Below are positions 8,763 to 17,085 of a DNA stretch of 61,006 nucleotides, in pieces. Source of the stretch: Chloroflexota bacterium (GTDB taxonomy: Bacteria > Chloroflexota > Dehalococcoidia > JACQUA01). The DNA lies in contig JACQUA010000237.1 in the NCBI GenBank assembly GCA_016210565.1, positions 1-61,006 of the forward strand, in the 5' to 3' direction. The translations under genes were made by a program, and so were the position numbers. The notes beneath the pieces were generated by a model. That model was not told where the DNA came from, did no database searches, and saw only the letters and a program-made list of their open reading frames with translations. Positions within the stretch are counted from its first letter, which is position 1; every line of letters begins with the position of its first letter.

Positions 8763-9188
8763 GTGACCGACAAGCACAAGATTGCGGGAATCCTCTCCAT
8801 CATTTCCGGCGCCTTAGGTTTTCTTGGCGGCCTGGGTATGGCGGCCTTCTTCATCCTGATATTCCGCACGGTCGGTCAGCAACCCGCGCCCCGCGGCGGT
8901 TCACCTATGCCACCGGACTTGCTTAGAATCATGGAGATTCTGTACGGCGTCTTCGGGATTGCCTTTGCGCTGGTCGGGGTGCTGGCCATAGCAGGGGGGA
9001 TACTCACTTTGAAAAGGAGACACTGGGGCTTTGCCCTCGTCGGGGCCATAGCCAGCTCCATTGCCTTTTATCCCACCGGCATTGTGGCGGTGATATTCAC
9101 CTGCCTGGCGAAACCGGAATTTCAGGCGCGCGAGGCCATGCCGTCGCCGCAAACGGCGTCAGTGGATCGCGGCCCTATCGCCGGATGA
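8763..9188 (+). CDS. Small multi-pass membrane protein, copy 1
   Basis: Unrecognised 141-residue membrane protein. Seen: four hydrophobic segments (about residues 7-30, 55-80, 85-100 and 102-118), a Gly-rich first helix (SGALGFLGGLGM), a Pro-rich loop before helix 2 and a polar C-terminal tail. The start is GTG 8763 after AGGAGG. The next gene is clearly a tandem duplicate, sharing GIxSIISG near the start, KRRHWGFAL/TRKHWGIAL in the loop and PTGIVAVIFT/PTGIAAVIFT in helix 4. It resembles DUF4064-like small membrane proteins, but I cannot assign it. Confidence 0.75.
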   Translation: MTDKHKIAGILSIISGALGFLGGLGMAAFFILIFRTVGQQPAPRGGSPMPPDLLRIMEILYGVFGIAFALVGVLAIAGGILTLKRRHWGFALVGAIASSIAFYPTGIVAVIFTCLAKPEFQAREAMPSPQTASVDRGPIAG

Positions 9189-9210
9189 GTCACAGTCTGG
9201 AAGGGAAAGC

Positions 9211-9630
9211 ATGAGCAACAAAGGCGTCATAGCGGGAATCATGTCAATCATCTCCGGCGTCTTCGGTTTTATCGGCCTGGGCTATATGATCTTGATGGTC
9301 TACCTGATGAGGGCGATGTTCGCCGCACCACCCTTCCCCGGCGGCGCTGGAGCCGCCGGCGGTTTCCTGAGAACCATCACGTTCTTTTACCTGGCCGTCG
9401 GCATCGGCCTGGCGCTTCTCGGGATTGTCGGAGTAGTCGGCGGGTTCTTCGCCCTGACCAGAAAGCACTGGGGTATTGCGCTGGCCGGGGCCATAGCCGG
9501 CGCGGTCACTTTCTCTCCAACCGGGATTGCGGCGGTCATATTTACCGTCATGGCCGAGCCGGAATTCAAGGCGGGGGGATCAAATACGGCGGGCATCCAG
9601 AGTTTTCCCGGCCAGGAAGTCCCCCGGTGA
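9211..9630 (+). CDS. Small multi-pass membrane protein, copy 2
   Basis: 139-residue tandem paralog of the preceding gene, 22 bases downstream, so probably one transcript. The same four-helix plan is kept: MSNKGVIAGIMSIISG at the start, the HWGIALAGAI segment and SPTGIAAVIFT in the last helix. The first loop differs (FPGGAGAAGG, Gly/Ala-rich). The start is ATG 9211 after GGAAAGC. Function unknown; duplicated small membrane proteins beside a PrsW-like protease may belong to envelope stress or membrane-protein turnover, but that is a guess from context. Confidence 0.75.
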   Translation: MSNKGVIAGIMSIISGVFGFIGLGYMILMVYLMRAMFAAPPFPGGAGAAGGFLRTITFFYLAVGIGLALLGIVGVVGGFFALTRKHWGIALAGAIAGAVTFSPTGIAAVIFTVMAEPEFKAGGSNTAGIQSFPGQEVPR

Positions 9631-9721
9631 TTGGCAGAGAGTCCCGTAGTGTATCCCGGCGGCGTCGCCTGACGGATTCCCGCTTCCGCGGGAATGACGG
9701 GTCCCGCAGAAGTACGAGTGC

Positions 9722-10420
9722 GTGATGGAGTTCGTCGCGATTCTCGCTATCGCCTTTGCGCCCGGTACTTTCTGGCTCTGGCGCGTCTACCGGCGGGACA
9801 GGTACAAACCCGAGCCCCGCGCCTTGGTCCTGCGGACGTTTATCCTGGGAATGGCGGCCTCAGTCCCCATAGCGTTCTTTGAATTCCTCCTGTACCCCCA
9901 GTCCATTGAAGCCGGCCAGACGAGCGGGCTTTCGCTGGGCAGGATCGCCTATATTTCCTTCGTCGTCGCCGGGCTGACCGAAGAGCTGGGCAAATACCTG
10001 GTGGTCAGGAAGACGGTGTTCAACTCGCCCCACTTCGACGAGCCCATGGACGGAATCGTCTACTCCGCCGCCTCGGCTCTGGGCTTTGCCTCGATAGAAA
10101 ACGTCGGATATCTGATGTCCTTTGGCTGGGAAGTGATAATATTGAGAGGTCCGTTCTCCACCCTGGCGCATCTGTTGTTCTCTGCCATGTGGGGATACCC
10201 CCTGGCGCTGGTCAAGATGAAATGGAAACGGGCCAGACTGTCGCTCCTGGTGGGGCTGGCAGGCTCCATGATAGCCCACGGGCTGTTTGATTTCTTGCTT
10301 TTCGCCCGGAGCAGCTACAGTTTCCTGGTGTTGCCGCTGTTCGGGGCGATGGGGGTCGCTGTCCTGGTCATGCTGAGGCATGCCGACAGGGTCTCTCCCT
10401 TCCGGGACAGGATTGACTGA
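9722..10420 (+). CDS. PrsW-like intramembrane metalloprotease
   Basis: Predicted integral-membrane glutamic metalloprotease of the PrsW family, which cleaves membrane-bound regulators such as anti-sigma factors; 232 residues. Seen: about seven hydrophobic helices; the signature glutamates in TEELGKY (residues about 91-97); SIENVGY; and the later histidines in TLAHLLFSAMWG and MIAHGLFDF that complete the metal site. GTG 9722 and ATG 9725 are adjacent in-frame starts and neither has a strong ribosome-binding site. No anti-sigma or sigma gene is adjacent. Confidence in the family is high; the target is unknown. Confidence 0.85.
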   Translation: MMEFVAILAIAFAPGTFWLWRVYRRDRYKPEPRALVLRTFILGMAASVPIAFFEFLLYPQSIEAGQTSGLSLGRIAYISFVVAGLTEELGKYLVVRKTVFNSPHFDEPMDGIVYSAASALGFASIENVGYLMSFGWEVIILRGPFSTLAHLLFSAMWGYPLALVKMKWKRARLSLLVGLAGSMIAHGLFDFLLFARSSYSFLVLPLFGAMGVAVLVMLRHADRVSPFRDRID

Positions 10421-10795
10421 TGCAGGAGCATTACTGGCGGCGGCATCGCTACCGTGGGGCGAGAACCGCTGGCTTTCACCACAGAGATACGGAGAACACA
10501 GAGAAGAAGCCGTCAGCTATCAGCAGTGGGACCGCCCCGCCGGGGCAGGTGGGGGCCGAAAGCTGAAAGCTGATAGCTGATAGCTGATAGCTGATAGCTA
10601 CCTCCGTGCTCTCTGTTCGTCTGTGGTGACCATATGCCGGAAGGACGACCTGACGCCACCCGCCGTGCCGGCAGGTCGGGGCCGCAACTTTGAAGGGCAA
10701 TCGGACGAACGACAGGGACAAGCCCTGTCCCTACGGCTGTACGAGGCGGAAATGCCTTGTTTAGACGCCCGTGCTCTGGTATACTGTCATTGCCA
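10421..10795. repeat. Repeat-rich spacer before the tRNA
   Basis: Bases 10555-10600 are AGCTGATAGC tandem repeats, seen also at 50.76, 53.17 and 57.14-57.23 kb. Bases 10706-10738 form a GACAGGGACAAGCCCTGTCC hairpin. No convincing gene. Confidence 0.65.
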
Positions 10796-10868
10796 GCCCC
10801 CATCGTCTAGCGGCCCAGGACAGCGGCCTTTCAAGCCGTAAACAGGGATTCGAATTCCCTTGGGGGCA
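10796..10868 (+). tRNA. tRNA-Glu (anticodon UUC)
   Basis: A complete cloverleaf can be drawn. The acceptor stem GCCCCCA (10796-10802) pairs with TGGGGGC (10861-10867), with discriminator A at 10868. The anticodon arm is GCGGC-CTTTCAA-GCCGT with anticodon TTC. The T arm is CAGGG-ATTCGAA-TTCCCT-like. CCA is not encoded. The short spacing in the D arm (CGTCTAGCGGCCCAGGA) is normal for tRNA-Glu. Confidence 0.95.
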
Positions 10869-11116
10869 TTCCATCTGAGGAATTTCCAGGACCACCGTCC
10901 CGAATTCCAGGCCAATCCCGCTGTTCCACCAGAAGACGTTCTGGAACTCGATTTCCGAAGGCCTGGCACGGGCTATCTAATGCCCGAGGCAGCGCCTCAA
11001 TACGTCCGCGGTGTTGTTGCCTTTGGTGCCGGAGAGTCGCCTGGTTTGGGGGTGCTGTGGCTGTTGGGACGTTCGGGGCACGCGGCAGCGTGCCGCTACG
11101 GGCGCGGCGTTGCCTC
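10869..11116. other. Spacer without a recognised gene
   Basis: An open frame crosses the tRNA and this spacer but has no ribosome-binding site and no family resemblance. Bases 11078-11102 carry a GGCAGCGTGCCGCTACGG hairpin, also present at 54495-54517. Nothing else stands out. Confidence 0.5.
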
Positions 11117-11136
11117 TTGACGCTTTGTGCTATAAT
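11117..11136 (+). promoter_or_regulatory. Extended -10 promoter for leader RNA copy 1
   Basis: TGCTATAAT (11128-11136) is a consensus extended -10. TTGACG lies eight bases upstream of the -10 hexamer. The TTGAC-N8-TATAAT layout is kept exactly in copy 2 (17362-17381), although eight bases is too short for a normal -35 spacer. Confidence 0.65.
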
Positions 11137-11158
11137 TGGCTGCTTTGTTGAGCGTGCT

Positions 11159-11240
11159 TGGTGATGGCCGCGGGTAGCTCTCCGTGAAGGCCTGAGCCGA
11201 CACCCCGGGATAGTCAGCCGGGGACAAGGTGACATCACCG
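11159..11240 (+). ncRNA. Structured 5' leader RNA, copy 1 (riboswitch-like, unassigned)
   Basis: This matches a second copy at 17403-17487. The outer stem GGTGATG (11160-11166) pairs with CATCACC (11233-11239). A second stem GCTC (11177-11180) pairs with GAGC (11194-11197) around the conserved 13-base TCCGTGAAGGCCT. A third hairpin is CCCCGG/CCGGGG (11203-11208/11218-11223). In copy 2 the second stem is GCCC/GGGC and the outer stem has G-U in place of A-U, so the pairing is kept while the bases change. It lies between a promoter and the TAXI receptor gene. I cannot match it to a known class. Confidence 0.65.
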
Positions 11241-11266
11241 GAATCCAGCCGTCACAGGCAGGGACG

Positions 11267-11340
11267 CCTGTGCCACCGCTTGTTGACTCAACCTGTGCCA
11301 CCGCTTGTTAACTTAACCTGTGGAACCGCTTGTTATCCTA
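11267..11340 (+). repeat. 25-bp tandem repeat, about three units, in the leader
   Basis: Units at 11267-11291, 11292-11316 and 11317-11340 share CCTGTGCCACCGCTTGTTGA with small changes. They lie between the structured leader and the TAXI receptor start. The first unit is also the right half of a CACAGGCAGGGACGCCTGTG hairpin of the dispersed family. Confidence 0.8.
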
Positions 11341-11353
11341 TGAGGAGGAAGAA

Positions 11354-12391
11354 ATGAGAAAGACAGCCGTATCCGTCATATGTGTGGTGTGTGCTGCTGC
11401 CCTGTTCCTCATCAGTTGCGGGCGAGCCGCCCCCGCTCCGACGCTGGGGCCGATGACCACTCCGGCCACCACCAGGACGGTCTCCATGAGCACCTGGCCG
11501 GCCGGAACAACTTCTTACGTCGCGGGACTGGCCATCGGCACTGTCCTCAGCAAATACGCCAACATCAAAGTGGCCGTGGAACCCAATGCGAGTCCCCTGC
11601 CGTCATACGCCCGCATGCAGAAGGGTGAGGTGGAACTGGTTGTATCTTCAGCGCCTTTCATGTACGGGACTCTCACCGGAGCCTTTGACACGCCCAAGTA
11701 CGCGAAAGTCCGAGACCTGTTTTTCATCTACCCGTCGAACTATTCGTTCATCACCAGAATGGACACCGGCATCAAGAAGGTGGAAGACCTGAAAGGGAAG
11801 AAGGTCGCGGCCATTTATCCCGCAGGCCCGGCAACCGGGGCCCTGGCGAGGGCCATTCTGAAGCAATACGGCATGGACCTCGACAGGGACATTGTGGCCA
11901 CCCGGTACACCTCGGTAGTCGACATGTACGAGAACCTCAAGGAACGCAGGGTGGACGCGGCTTTCGGCACGGGCATCAGGACCAGTCTGGACGAGCAGGA
12001 GAGGAGTCCCGGGGGCGCCTACGTCATTCCTATGGCCAGGGACAAGATACTGGCGACGCAAAAGGAGTTTCCTTACGTCTTTCCGGATAACCATCCGGAG
12101 GGGTTTCCGGGGGCCAAAGGCGATTCCCTTTCCTTTTACTTCGGTTTGGGGATGAACAGCGGCGCCGATGTTTCTGAAGACCTGGTATATGCGGTAACAC
12201 GGACCGTTATGGAGCATATTGACGAGATCCGGCCGGCCCATGCCGAACTCGCGAACTTTACCCTGGCCAACTTTGCCAAATACCCGACCCTGCCCTTTCA
12301 TGACGGGGCCATAAAGTATTACAAAGAGAAGGGCCTCTGGACGACGGCTATGGAAACCATGCAGAAGGGCCTTTTGGAAAGAAGCAAGTAG
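11354..12391 (+). CDS. TAXI-family TRAP-type solute-binding lipoprotein
   Basis: Predicted extracytoplasmic receptor of the TAXI (TRAP-associated) family, 345 residues. Seen: signal peptide with lipobox LISCG; the TAXI-style N-terminal motif WPAGTTSYVAGLAIG; a middle VEDLKGKKVAAIYPAGPATG ligand-site region; and the YAVTRTVMEH C-terminal lobe. ATG 11354 has GAGGAGGAAG just upstream. TAXI receptors normally work with a fused DctQM membrane component; none is in the window, so it is an orphan. It is transcribed behind leader RNA copy 1, suggesting that ligand or cofactor status controls it. Confidence 0.88.
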   Translation: MRKTAVSVICVVCAAALFLISCGRAAPAPTLGPMTTPATTRTVSMSTWPAGTTSYVAGLAIGTVLSKYANIKVAVEPNASPLPSYARMQKGEVELVVSSAPFMYGTLTGAFDTPKYAKVRDLFFIYPSNYSFITRMDTGIKKVEDLKGKKVAAIYPAGPATGALARAILKQYGMDLDRDIVATRYTSVVDMYENLKERRVDAAFGTGIRTSLDEQERSPGGAYVIPMARDKILATQKEFPYVFPDNHPEGFPGAKGDSLSFYFGLGMNSGADVSEDLVYAVTRTVMEHIDEIRPAHAELANFTLANFAKYPTLPFHDGAIKYYKEKGLWTTAMETMQKGLLERSK

Positions 12392-12771
12392 CCCGAGAAT
12401 GGGGGAATGACGAAGGACGAACCACGGGAAGATGAATCGAGCAGTCCAACCAAACTCCGCTCTTGTTGCACCGGGCGTGAGCTCAGGGAAATGTCTTTGT
12501 GCGGCAACCTCCCGGCAGGAGGCGAACGCCGTGGTCAACGCCCTGAACGTTCTGCGCGTCCCTACCGGCTTCAGGTCACTATTGCTTGGAATGTTGTGTT
12601 CCAGAGGAACGCCCCCCTGGTTTTACCGGAAGTTGCCTGAGAATGATCCGAGCCCGATTGGCCTCCATTGTCGGATTCACCCGCCTGTTCTTACCTATCT
12701 ACCTTCGCCAAACCTCAGGCTTCTCTGAAAATGTTTCTCCTCGTCCATACCCCTCAGCCGTACCCCTCAGA
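12392..12771. other. Gap without a recognised gene
   Basis: The short open frames in this 380-base stretch lack family features and good ribosome-binding sites. The base composition is slightly less GC-rich than in the flanking genes, and a GCTTGGAATGTTGTG segment resembles GCTTGAAATGTGTGACTTG at 14733 and 17171. It may be a decayed intergenic repeat. Confidence 0.4.
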
Positions 12772-12800
12772 TTGACATCCGGCTGGCCGCTTGGTAAGCT
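12772..12800 (+). promoter_or_regulatory. Sigma-70-type promoter for the receptor gene at 12942
   Basis: TTGACA (12772-12777), a 17-base spacer and TAAGCT (12795-12800). It predicts a transcript with a leader of about 135 bases before ATG 12942. That leader has possible stems (GCGGTCGG/CCGC) but does not match the leader RNA seen at 11.16 and 17.40 kb. Confidence 0.5.
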
Positions 12801-12941
12801 ATTCCCCGAAAGGAGGCAAGCGGTCGGTCCAACAACCGCAAGCTGGCTTTTCTGTGGGCTGTCTCGGAAATGTGCGGTTGGGGTCCGTGGCGCACTGGAA
12901 AGGCCGAGCGAGGTGGCAGGCGCTACCGTGATGAGAGCAAA

Positions 12942-14084
12942 ATGAAGATTGCACTGGCGATTACTGCCGCGGCGTTGACTGTCCTTGTTGCAATGGCCTG
13001 TAGACCCGCCGGTTATGCCCCGGCACAGCCCTGGCTGCCAACCAGCGGGGCATCGGACTGGCGGACGAGTTGGGACGCTACCCTGGCGGCGGCCAGAGAA
13101 GAAGGCGAGGTCACGGTCTATGCGGCCGTCAGTCCGGAGGTCCGGGTGGTCATAGGCCAAGCATTTAACAGACGGTTTGACATTGGAGTAGAGTTCGTAA
13201 CCGGCACGGCGACAGAGCTTACTGTCAAGCTACTTAGTGAACGGCAGGCTGGTTTGTACCTGGGAGACGTGGTCCTGGCGGGGGCCGCGCCCCTTATCAC
13301 TTCGATGAGACCCGAGGGTTTGTTGGCCCCGGTTCAGCCTGTGCTTATATTGCCAGAAGTGCGGGACGGCAAAATGTGGGATGGCGGAACGTTTCCGTTC
13401 GCAGATAGGGAGACCAGGACCGTGGCCCTCACCACACAATTTAACGTGGGGTTAATACGGAATAGCGATATAGTGAAAGAGGGATACCTGACCTCTTTCA
13501 ATGACGTGTTGAAGCCGGAATGGAAGGGTAAACTGGTCATGTTCGACCCCACTATAAGCGGCAGCGGCAGCAGCCTCGTGGCCGCCTGGGTGGTGGGGAG
13601 CTGGGGCCTGGAGACGACCAAAGAATATCTCAGGGGGCTGGTCCGGCAGGAGATAACCCTCACCAGGGACCAGCGTCTTCACGTGGAATGGGTGGCCAGA
13701 GGGAAATATCCGCTGGGGCTCGGCGGTAGTACAGCCCATCTGGCCTCTTTCATGCGAGCCGGCGCCCCCGTTCTGCCGGTGGAAATGGCGGAAGGCGGCT
13801 ATGTGACCTGGGGACCCGGTGGCCTGGGCCTGCTGGTCAAACCAGCTCACCCCGCGGCCGCCACGGTTTTTATCAACTGGCTCTTGAGCCGGGAAGGCCA
13901 GAGCGTTTTCGCACAGGCCTTCGGTAGTCCGAGCAAACGGGTTGATGTTCCGGATACCGAGAGATACGTGTCCTCGCTACCCATTCCCAACGGAAAGGTT
14001 TATGTTGAGGACGAAGAAGGTGTTCTGGCCCGACGGCAGATCATAACGATGGCTAGAGAAATAATGGCGCCTTTGTTCCGGTGA
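12942..14084 (+). CDS. Fe3+-type (COG1840-like) solute-binding lipoprotein 1
   Basis: Predicted type-2 periplasmic-binding-protein-fold receptor, 380 residues. Seen: lipobox VAMACR; the family start WDATLAAAREEGEVTVYAAV; the RQAGLYLGDVV segment; PVLILPEV; the second-lobe DPTISGSGSS; VARGKYPLGLGG; and the closing HPAAATVFINWLLSREGQ. COG1840 proteins are named for ferric iron, but members bind diverse ligands, including organic acids and phosphonates. No permease or ATPase is nearby. It is one of six intact paralogs here and is most like those at 20407 and 17678. The ribosome-binding site is weak (GAGAG). Confidence 0.88.
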   Translation: MKIALAITAAALTVLVAMACRPAGYAPAQPWLPTSGASDWRTSWDATLAAAREEGEVTVYAAVSPEVRVVIGQAFNRRFDIGVEFVTGTATELTVKLLSERQAGLYLGDVVLAGAAPLITSMRPEGLLAPVQPVLILPEVRDGKMWDGGTFPFADRETRTVALTTQFNVGLIRNSDIVKEGYLTSFNDVLKPEWKGKLVMFDPTISGSGSSLVAAWVVGSWGLETTKEYLRGLVRQEITLTRDQRLHVEWVARGKYPLGLGGSTAHLASFMRAGAPVLPVEMAEGGYVTWGPGGLGLLVKPAHPAAATVFINWLLSREGQSVFAQAFGSPSKRVDVPDTERYVSSLPIPNGKVYVEDEEGVLARRQIITMAREIMAPLFR

Positions 14085-14100
14085 CACAGAACTTACCAGA

Positions 14101-14106
14101 TATAAT
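14101..14106 (+). promoter_or_regulatory. -10 element before the receptor pseudogene
   Basis: TATAAT lies directly after the preceding gene and 40 bases before the ATG of the broken receptor gene. No convincing -35 box is at the right distance; GTGACA at 14081 is only 14 bases away. Confidence 0.3.
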
Positions 14107-14145
14107 TTGTTAAACCTTAGCAGAGGAGCGATGAGGAGGAAATAG

Positions 14146-14659
14146 ATGATTAAGTTCTGGGATATGGCTACCGGTTATCTTGCTGATAGGGGCGTTGGCG
14201 ATTGCCTGCGGAAGGGCGGCGGCGCCCAGCAAGTTGACGACACCTCGTGCGGTCAGACAGGAAAGGCCGGGGGGGCCGGCTGGGTGGGAGCAAGAATGGG
14301 AGATGGTCCTTGGGGAGGCGAAAAAGGACGGAAGGGTAGCGGTCTATACCATCGCCGGATCTTCGGTCAGAACGGTGCTGAGCAGGGCCTTTCAGGGAAA
14401 ATACGGCATCGAACTGGAATTTGTAGCTGGCCCAACCGCAGAGATCGCTAACAAGCTTATCACCGAACAGGAGAGAGGGTTAAGAAATGCCGACGCTGTA
14501 ATAGCGGGAGGCGGCACCCTTTTGACAGTACTCAAGCCCAAAGGAGCACTGGCTTCCCTGGAACCCTTTCTTGTCCTTTCCGAGGTAACCGATACCAGGC
14601 TGTGGCTGGGCGAGCAGCTTTTCCACGTAAAAGTAGGACCGGGGAGAGAAAGCTCATAA
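14146..14659 (+). pseudogene. Broken COG1840-like receptor gene (frameshift plus truncation)
   Basis: ATG 14146 has an excellent ribosome-binding site (GATGAGGAGG), but its frame leaves the signal peptide after MIKFWDM. Removing one G from the GGG at 14159-14161 would restore MIKFWIWLPVILLIGALAIA followed by a lipobox cysteine. The second frame then reads the usual family segments (WEQEWEMVLGEAKKDGRVAV, KYGIELEFV, EPFLVLSEV) and stops at 14659. That is about 160 residues of the usual 380, so the second lobe is absent. A sequencing error could explain the frameshift but not the missing C-terminal half. Likely a decaying paralog. Confidence 0.8.
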
Positions 14660-14808
14660 CCGAGCGCCAAATATAGGCGACACGGTGACCCCCGAGCGAC
14701 CTGCCCGAGACACGGGTTGTTAGGTGCACAATTGCTTGAAATGTGTGACTTGTTCATAAGCCATTTTCACGAAATGGGGGGCGGGGAAAGTAAACAGAAA
14801 GAATCTCC

Positions 14809-16038
14809 ATGCCACTTACACTTAGAGAGGAATTTGCGGTGGGAACAGTGACTAACCAGGCAAGTTCAAAGGACACCGTCGTAATCCATGTGGTGGGCGA
14901 TGTCCGCCCCAGGCGGGTAGAGTGTGGCGAAGCACCCGAGTCCCTCTTTGCAATGACCCACCAGAAGATCAAAGAAGCAGATATACCTTTCTGTCATCTA
15001 GAGTGCAATCTTTCGACCAGGGGCTGTCTACAATACCGGCCTCGTCCTACATGGAACGGGCGAAACCATCCCGGAAACGTTAAGTCGTTGGTTTCTGCCG
15101 GGTTTAGTGCAGTCTCTCATGCTACCAATAACTGTCTTGACTATGGTCCTGAGGCGTTACTGGAAACACTGGACGTTCTGCGCGACAATAACATCCGGGT
15201 AATTGGGGCCGGGAAAGACATTGCCGAGGCCAGAAAACCAGCGATCATAGAAAAGAAGGGGCTGAGGGTGGGATTTCTAGCCTATTGTTCGGTAATGGAT
15301 GCCCAGGATGTGGCGAGGGAAGACAGACCTGGTTGTGTGCCTATCAGGGTTTCAACTTATTACGAGGTTCAGGACAGTAATCCGGGAGCTCCGCCAGGGA
15401 TCATAACTATTCCCCTGGAAGATGACGTTAGAGCGATGGAAGAAGACATTCGTAAGTTACGGAATCAGGCAGACATAGTCGTTGTTTCCATGAACTGGGG
15501 AACACATCAACCCGGGGTGGTGGCAATGTATCAGCCCGCTGTTGGGCACAGGGCTATTGACGTTGGGGCAGACCTTATTGTTGGGCACCACAGCGCTTTA
15601 ATCAAGGGTATAGAGATATACAAAGGAAAGGTCATTTTCTATAGCCTGGCACACTTCGCCCTGGATATGGCCCATCATTTGAAACCACCGCCAGGGGTAT
15701 ATACCAGGGGACCGTCAACTCTGTACTACGAATCCCGGTCGTATGAACCGGGGTGGGAACGAAATCCAGGGCCGAAGGAGAGGCGATACACAATGATGGT
15801 AAGATGCGTGGCCAGCAAGAAGGCGGTCCAGAAGGTGTCATTTGTCCCCGGGTATATCAATCGTCTGGCAGAGCCTGAATTTGTCTCACAAAATGACCCG
15901 AGATTCCATGAGGTACTTAACTACGCTGAGTGCTGGTGCAAAGAAATGGGCACTAACCTTGCCGTAGAGGGAGATGAGGTGGTCGTTTGCAAGGCGACAG
16001 CCAGGCAGGAATGTGGAGGTGGTTGTGCTGAAGATTGA
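14809..16038 (+). CDS. CapA/YwtB-like metallophosphatase-fold protein
   Basis: 409-residue protein of the poly-gamma-glutamate CapA family (calcineurin-like fold). Seen: VIHVVGDVRPRR near residue 30; HLECNLST; HATNNCLDYG near residue 105, where the family usually has ANNHxxDYG; MNWGTHQPG; VGHHSALIKG, where HxH is usual; and YSLAHFALD, where YSLGNF is usual. At least two expected metal-ligand histidines are therefore replaced (by Asn and Ala). No signal peptide is visible, and the C-terminal end is Cys-rich (ECGGGCAED). Its base composition is lower in GC than the neighbours, and it follows the receptor pseudogene. Function uncertain. Confidence 0.75.
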   Translation: MPLTLREEFAVGTVTNQASSKDTVVIHVVGDVRPRRVECGEAPESLFAMTHQKIKEADIPFCHLECNLSTRGCLQYRPRPTWNGRNHPGNVKSLVSAGFSAVSHATNNCLDYGPEALLETLDVLRDNNIRVIGAGKDIAEARKPAIIEKKGLRVGFLAYCSVMDAQDVAREDRPGCVPIRVSTYYEVQDSNPGAPPGIITIPLEDDVRAMEEDIRKLRNQADIVVVSMNWGTHQPGVVAMYQPAVGHRAIDVGADLIVGHHSALIKGIEIYKGKVIFYSLAHFALDMAHHLKPPPGVYTRGPSTLYYESRSYEPGWERNPGPKERRYTMMVRCVASKKAVQKVSFVPGYINRLAEPEFVSQNDPRFHEVLNYAECWCKEMGTNLAVEGDEVVVCKATARQECGGGCAED

Positions 16039-16131
16039 GGCTGAGATTGGCCGAAGATAAGTTTCGGGTAAACTAAACTGTCGCAAGAATACAAAGATGG
16101 ACCTTTGGAAGGAGCAAAGCGATACAACACA

Positions 16132-17085
16132 ATGAATTACACTATCCTTGGACGCACAGGCTTAAAGGTATCTGCCATGGGGCTTGGTTGCGGAGGCCCA
16201 AGCCGTCTGGGAAAGAAGACCGGGAAGAGCGAAGCAGAATCCGTGGCCATTATCAGGCAGGCTCGGGACTCCGGCGTCAATTTTATCGATACAGCGGCAA
16301 GATACGGTACCGAGGAAATCATAGGGAAAGCCATCAAAGAAGTCGGCCGCAGCTGGCTGGTGCTGTCGACCAAAATGCTGACGACCAAAATGAAACAACC
16401 AGGATTTGAACGCATTACCCCGGAGGAAGTGCAGAAAGGCCTTGACGATAGCCTGAGGCTTCTTGGCACCGACTACGTCGATATCTACCACTTTCATGGA
16501 GTCCTTCCCAGGAATTACGACTATGTCGTTTCAGAAATTGTTCCAACATTTCAAAAGATGCGCGCGCAGGGGAAAATACGTTTCATAGGAATAACGGAAT
16601 CATTCGACGGCGACCCGCAGCACACCATGCTGCAGCGCGCTGTCGAGGATGACATCTGGGACGTGATGCTGGTCGGTTTCAACATGCTCAATCAGTCGGC
16701 GCGGGAGCGTGTTTTTAGAAGAGCGATGCAGAAGAATATCGGTATTGTGGTTATGTTCGCAGTCCGTTTGGCATTGAGCAGGCCGGAACGGCTCAGGCAG
16801 CTTGTTAAAGAACTGGTGGCAAAGAAGCATGTGAATCCTTCCGACATCGATGAGAATAATCCGCTCGGTTTTCTGCTCCGTGCGGGAGGGGCGGTAAGCC
16901 TGACGGACGCCGCTTACCGTTTCTGCCATTACGAACCAGGAACCCACGTCATTCTTTCCGGGACAGGAAACCCGGACCATTTGCAAGCGAATATCGAATC
17001 CTTTTCCCGGCCAGCGCTTCCGCATGAGGATCTGGTGAGACTCAGGGACATATTCGAGAACGTTGATTCTGTTTCAGGGGATTGA
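16132..17085 (+). CDS. Aldo/keto reductase
   Basis: Predicted NADPH-dependent aldehyde/ketone reductase of the AKR superfamily, 317 residues, cytoplasmic. Seen: start MNYTILGRTGLKVSAMGLG; the catalytic tetrad as Asp and Tyr in FIDTAARYGT, Lys in VLSTKM and His in YHFHGV; then the ITESFDGDP strand and HVILSGTGNPDHLQAN for cofactor binding. A TTG at 16105 in the same frame would add nine residues, but the family N-terminus fits ATG 16132. The ribosome-binding site GGAAGGAG is rather far upstream. It could act on carbonyl products of the nearby enzymes; the substrate is not deducible. Confidence 0.88.
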   Translation: MNYTILGRTGLKVSAMGLGCGGPSRLGKKTGKSEAESVAIIRQARDSGVNFIDTAARYGTEEIIGKAIKEVGRSWLVLSTKMLTTKMKQPGFERITPEEVQKGLDDSLRLLGTDYVDIYHFHGVLPRNYDYVVSEIVPTFQKMRAQGKIRFIGITESFDGDPQHTMLQRAVEDDIWDVMLVGFNMLNQSARERVFRRAMQKNIGIVVMFAVRLALSRPERLRQLVKELVAKKHVNPSDIDENNPLGFLLRAGGAVSLTDAAYRFCHYEPGTHVILSGTGNPDHLQANIESFSRPALPHEDLVRLRDIFENVDSVSGD

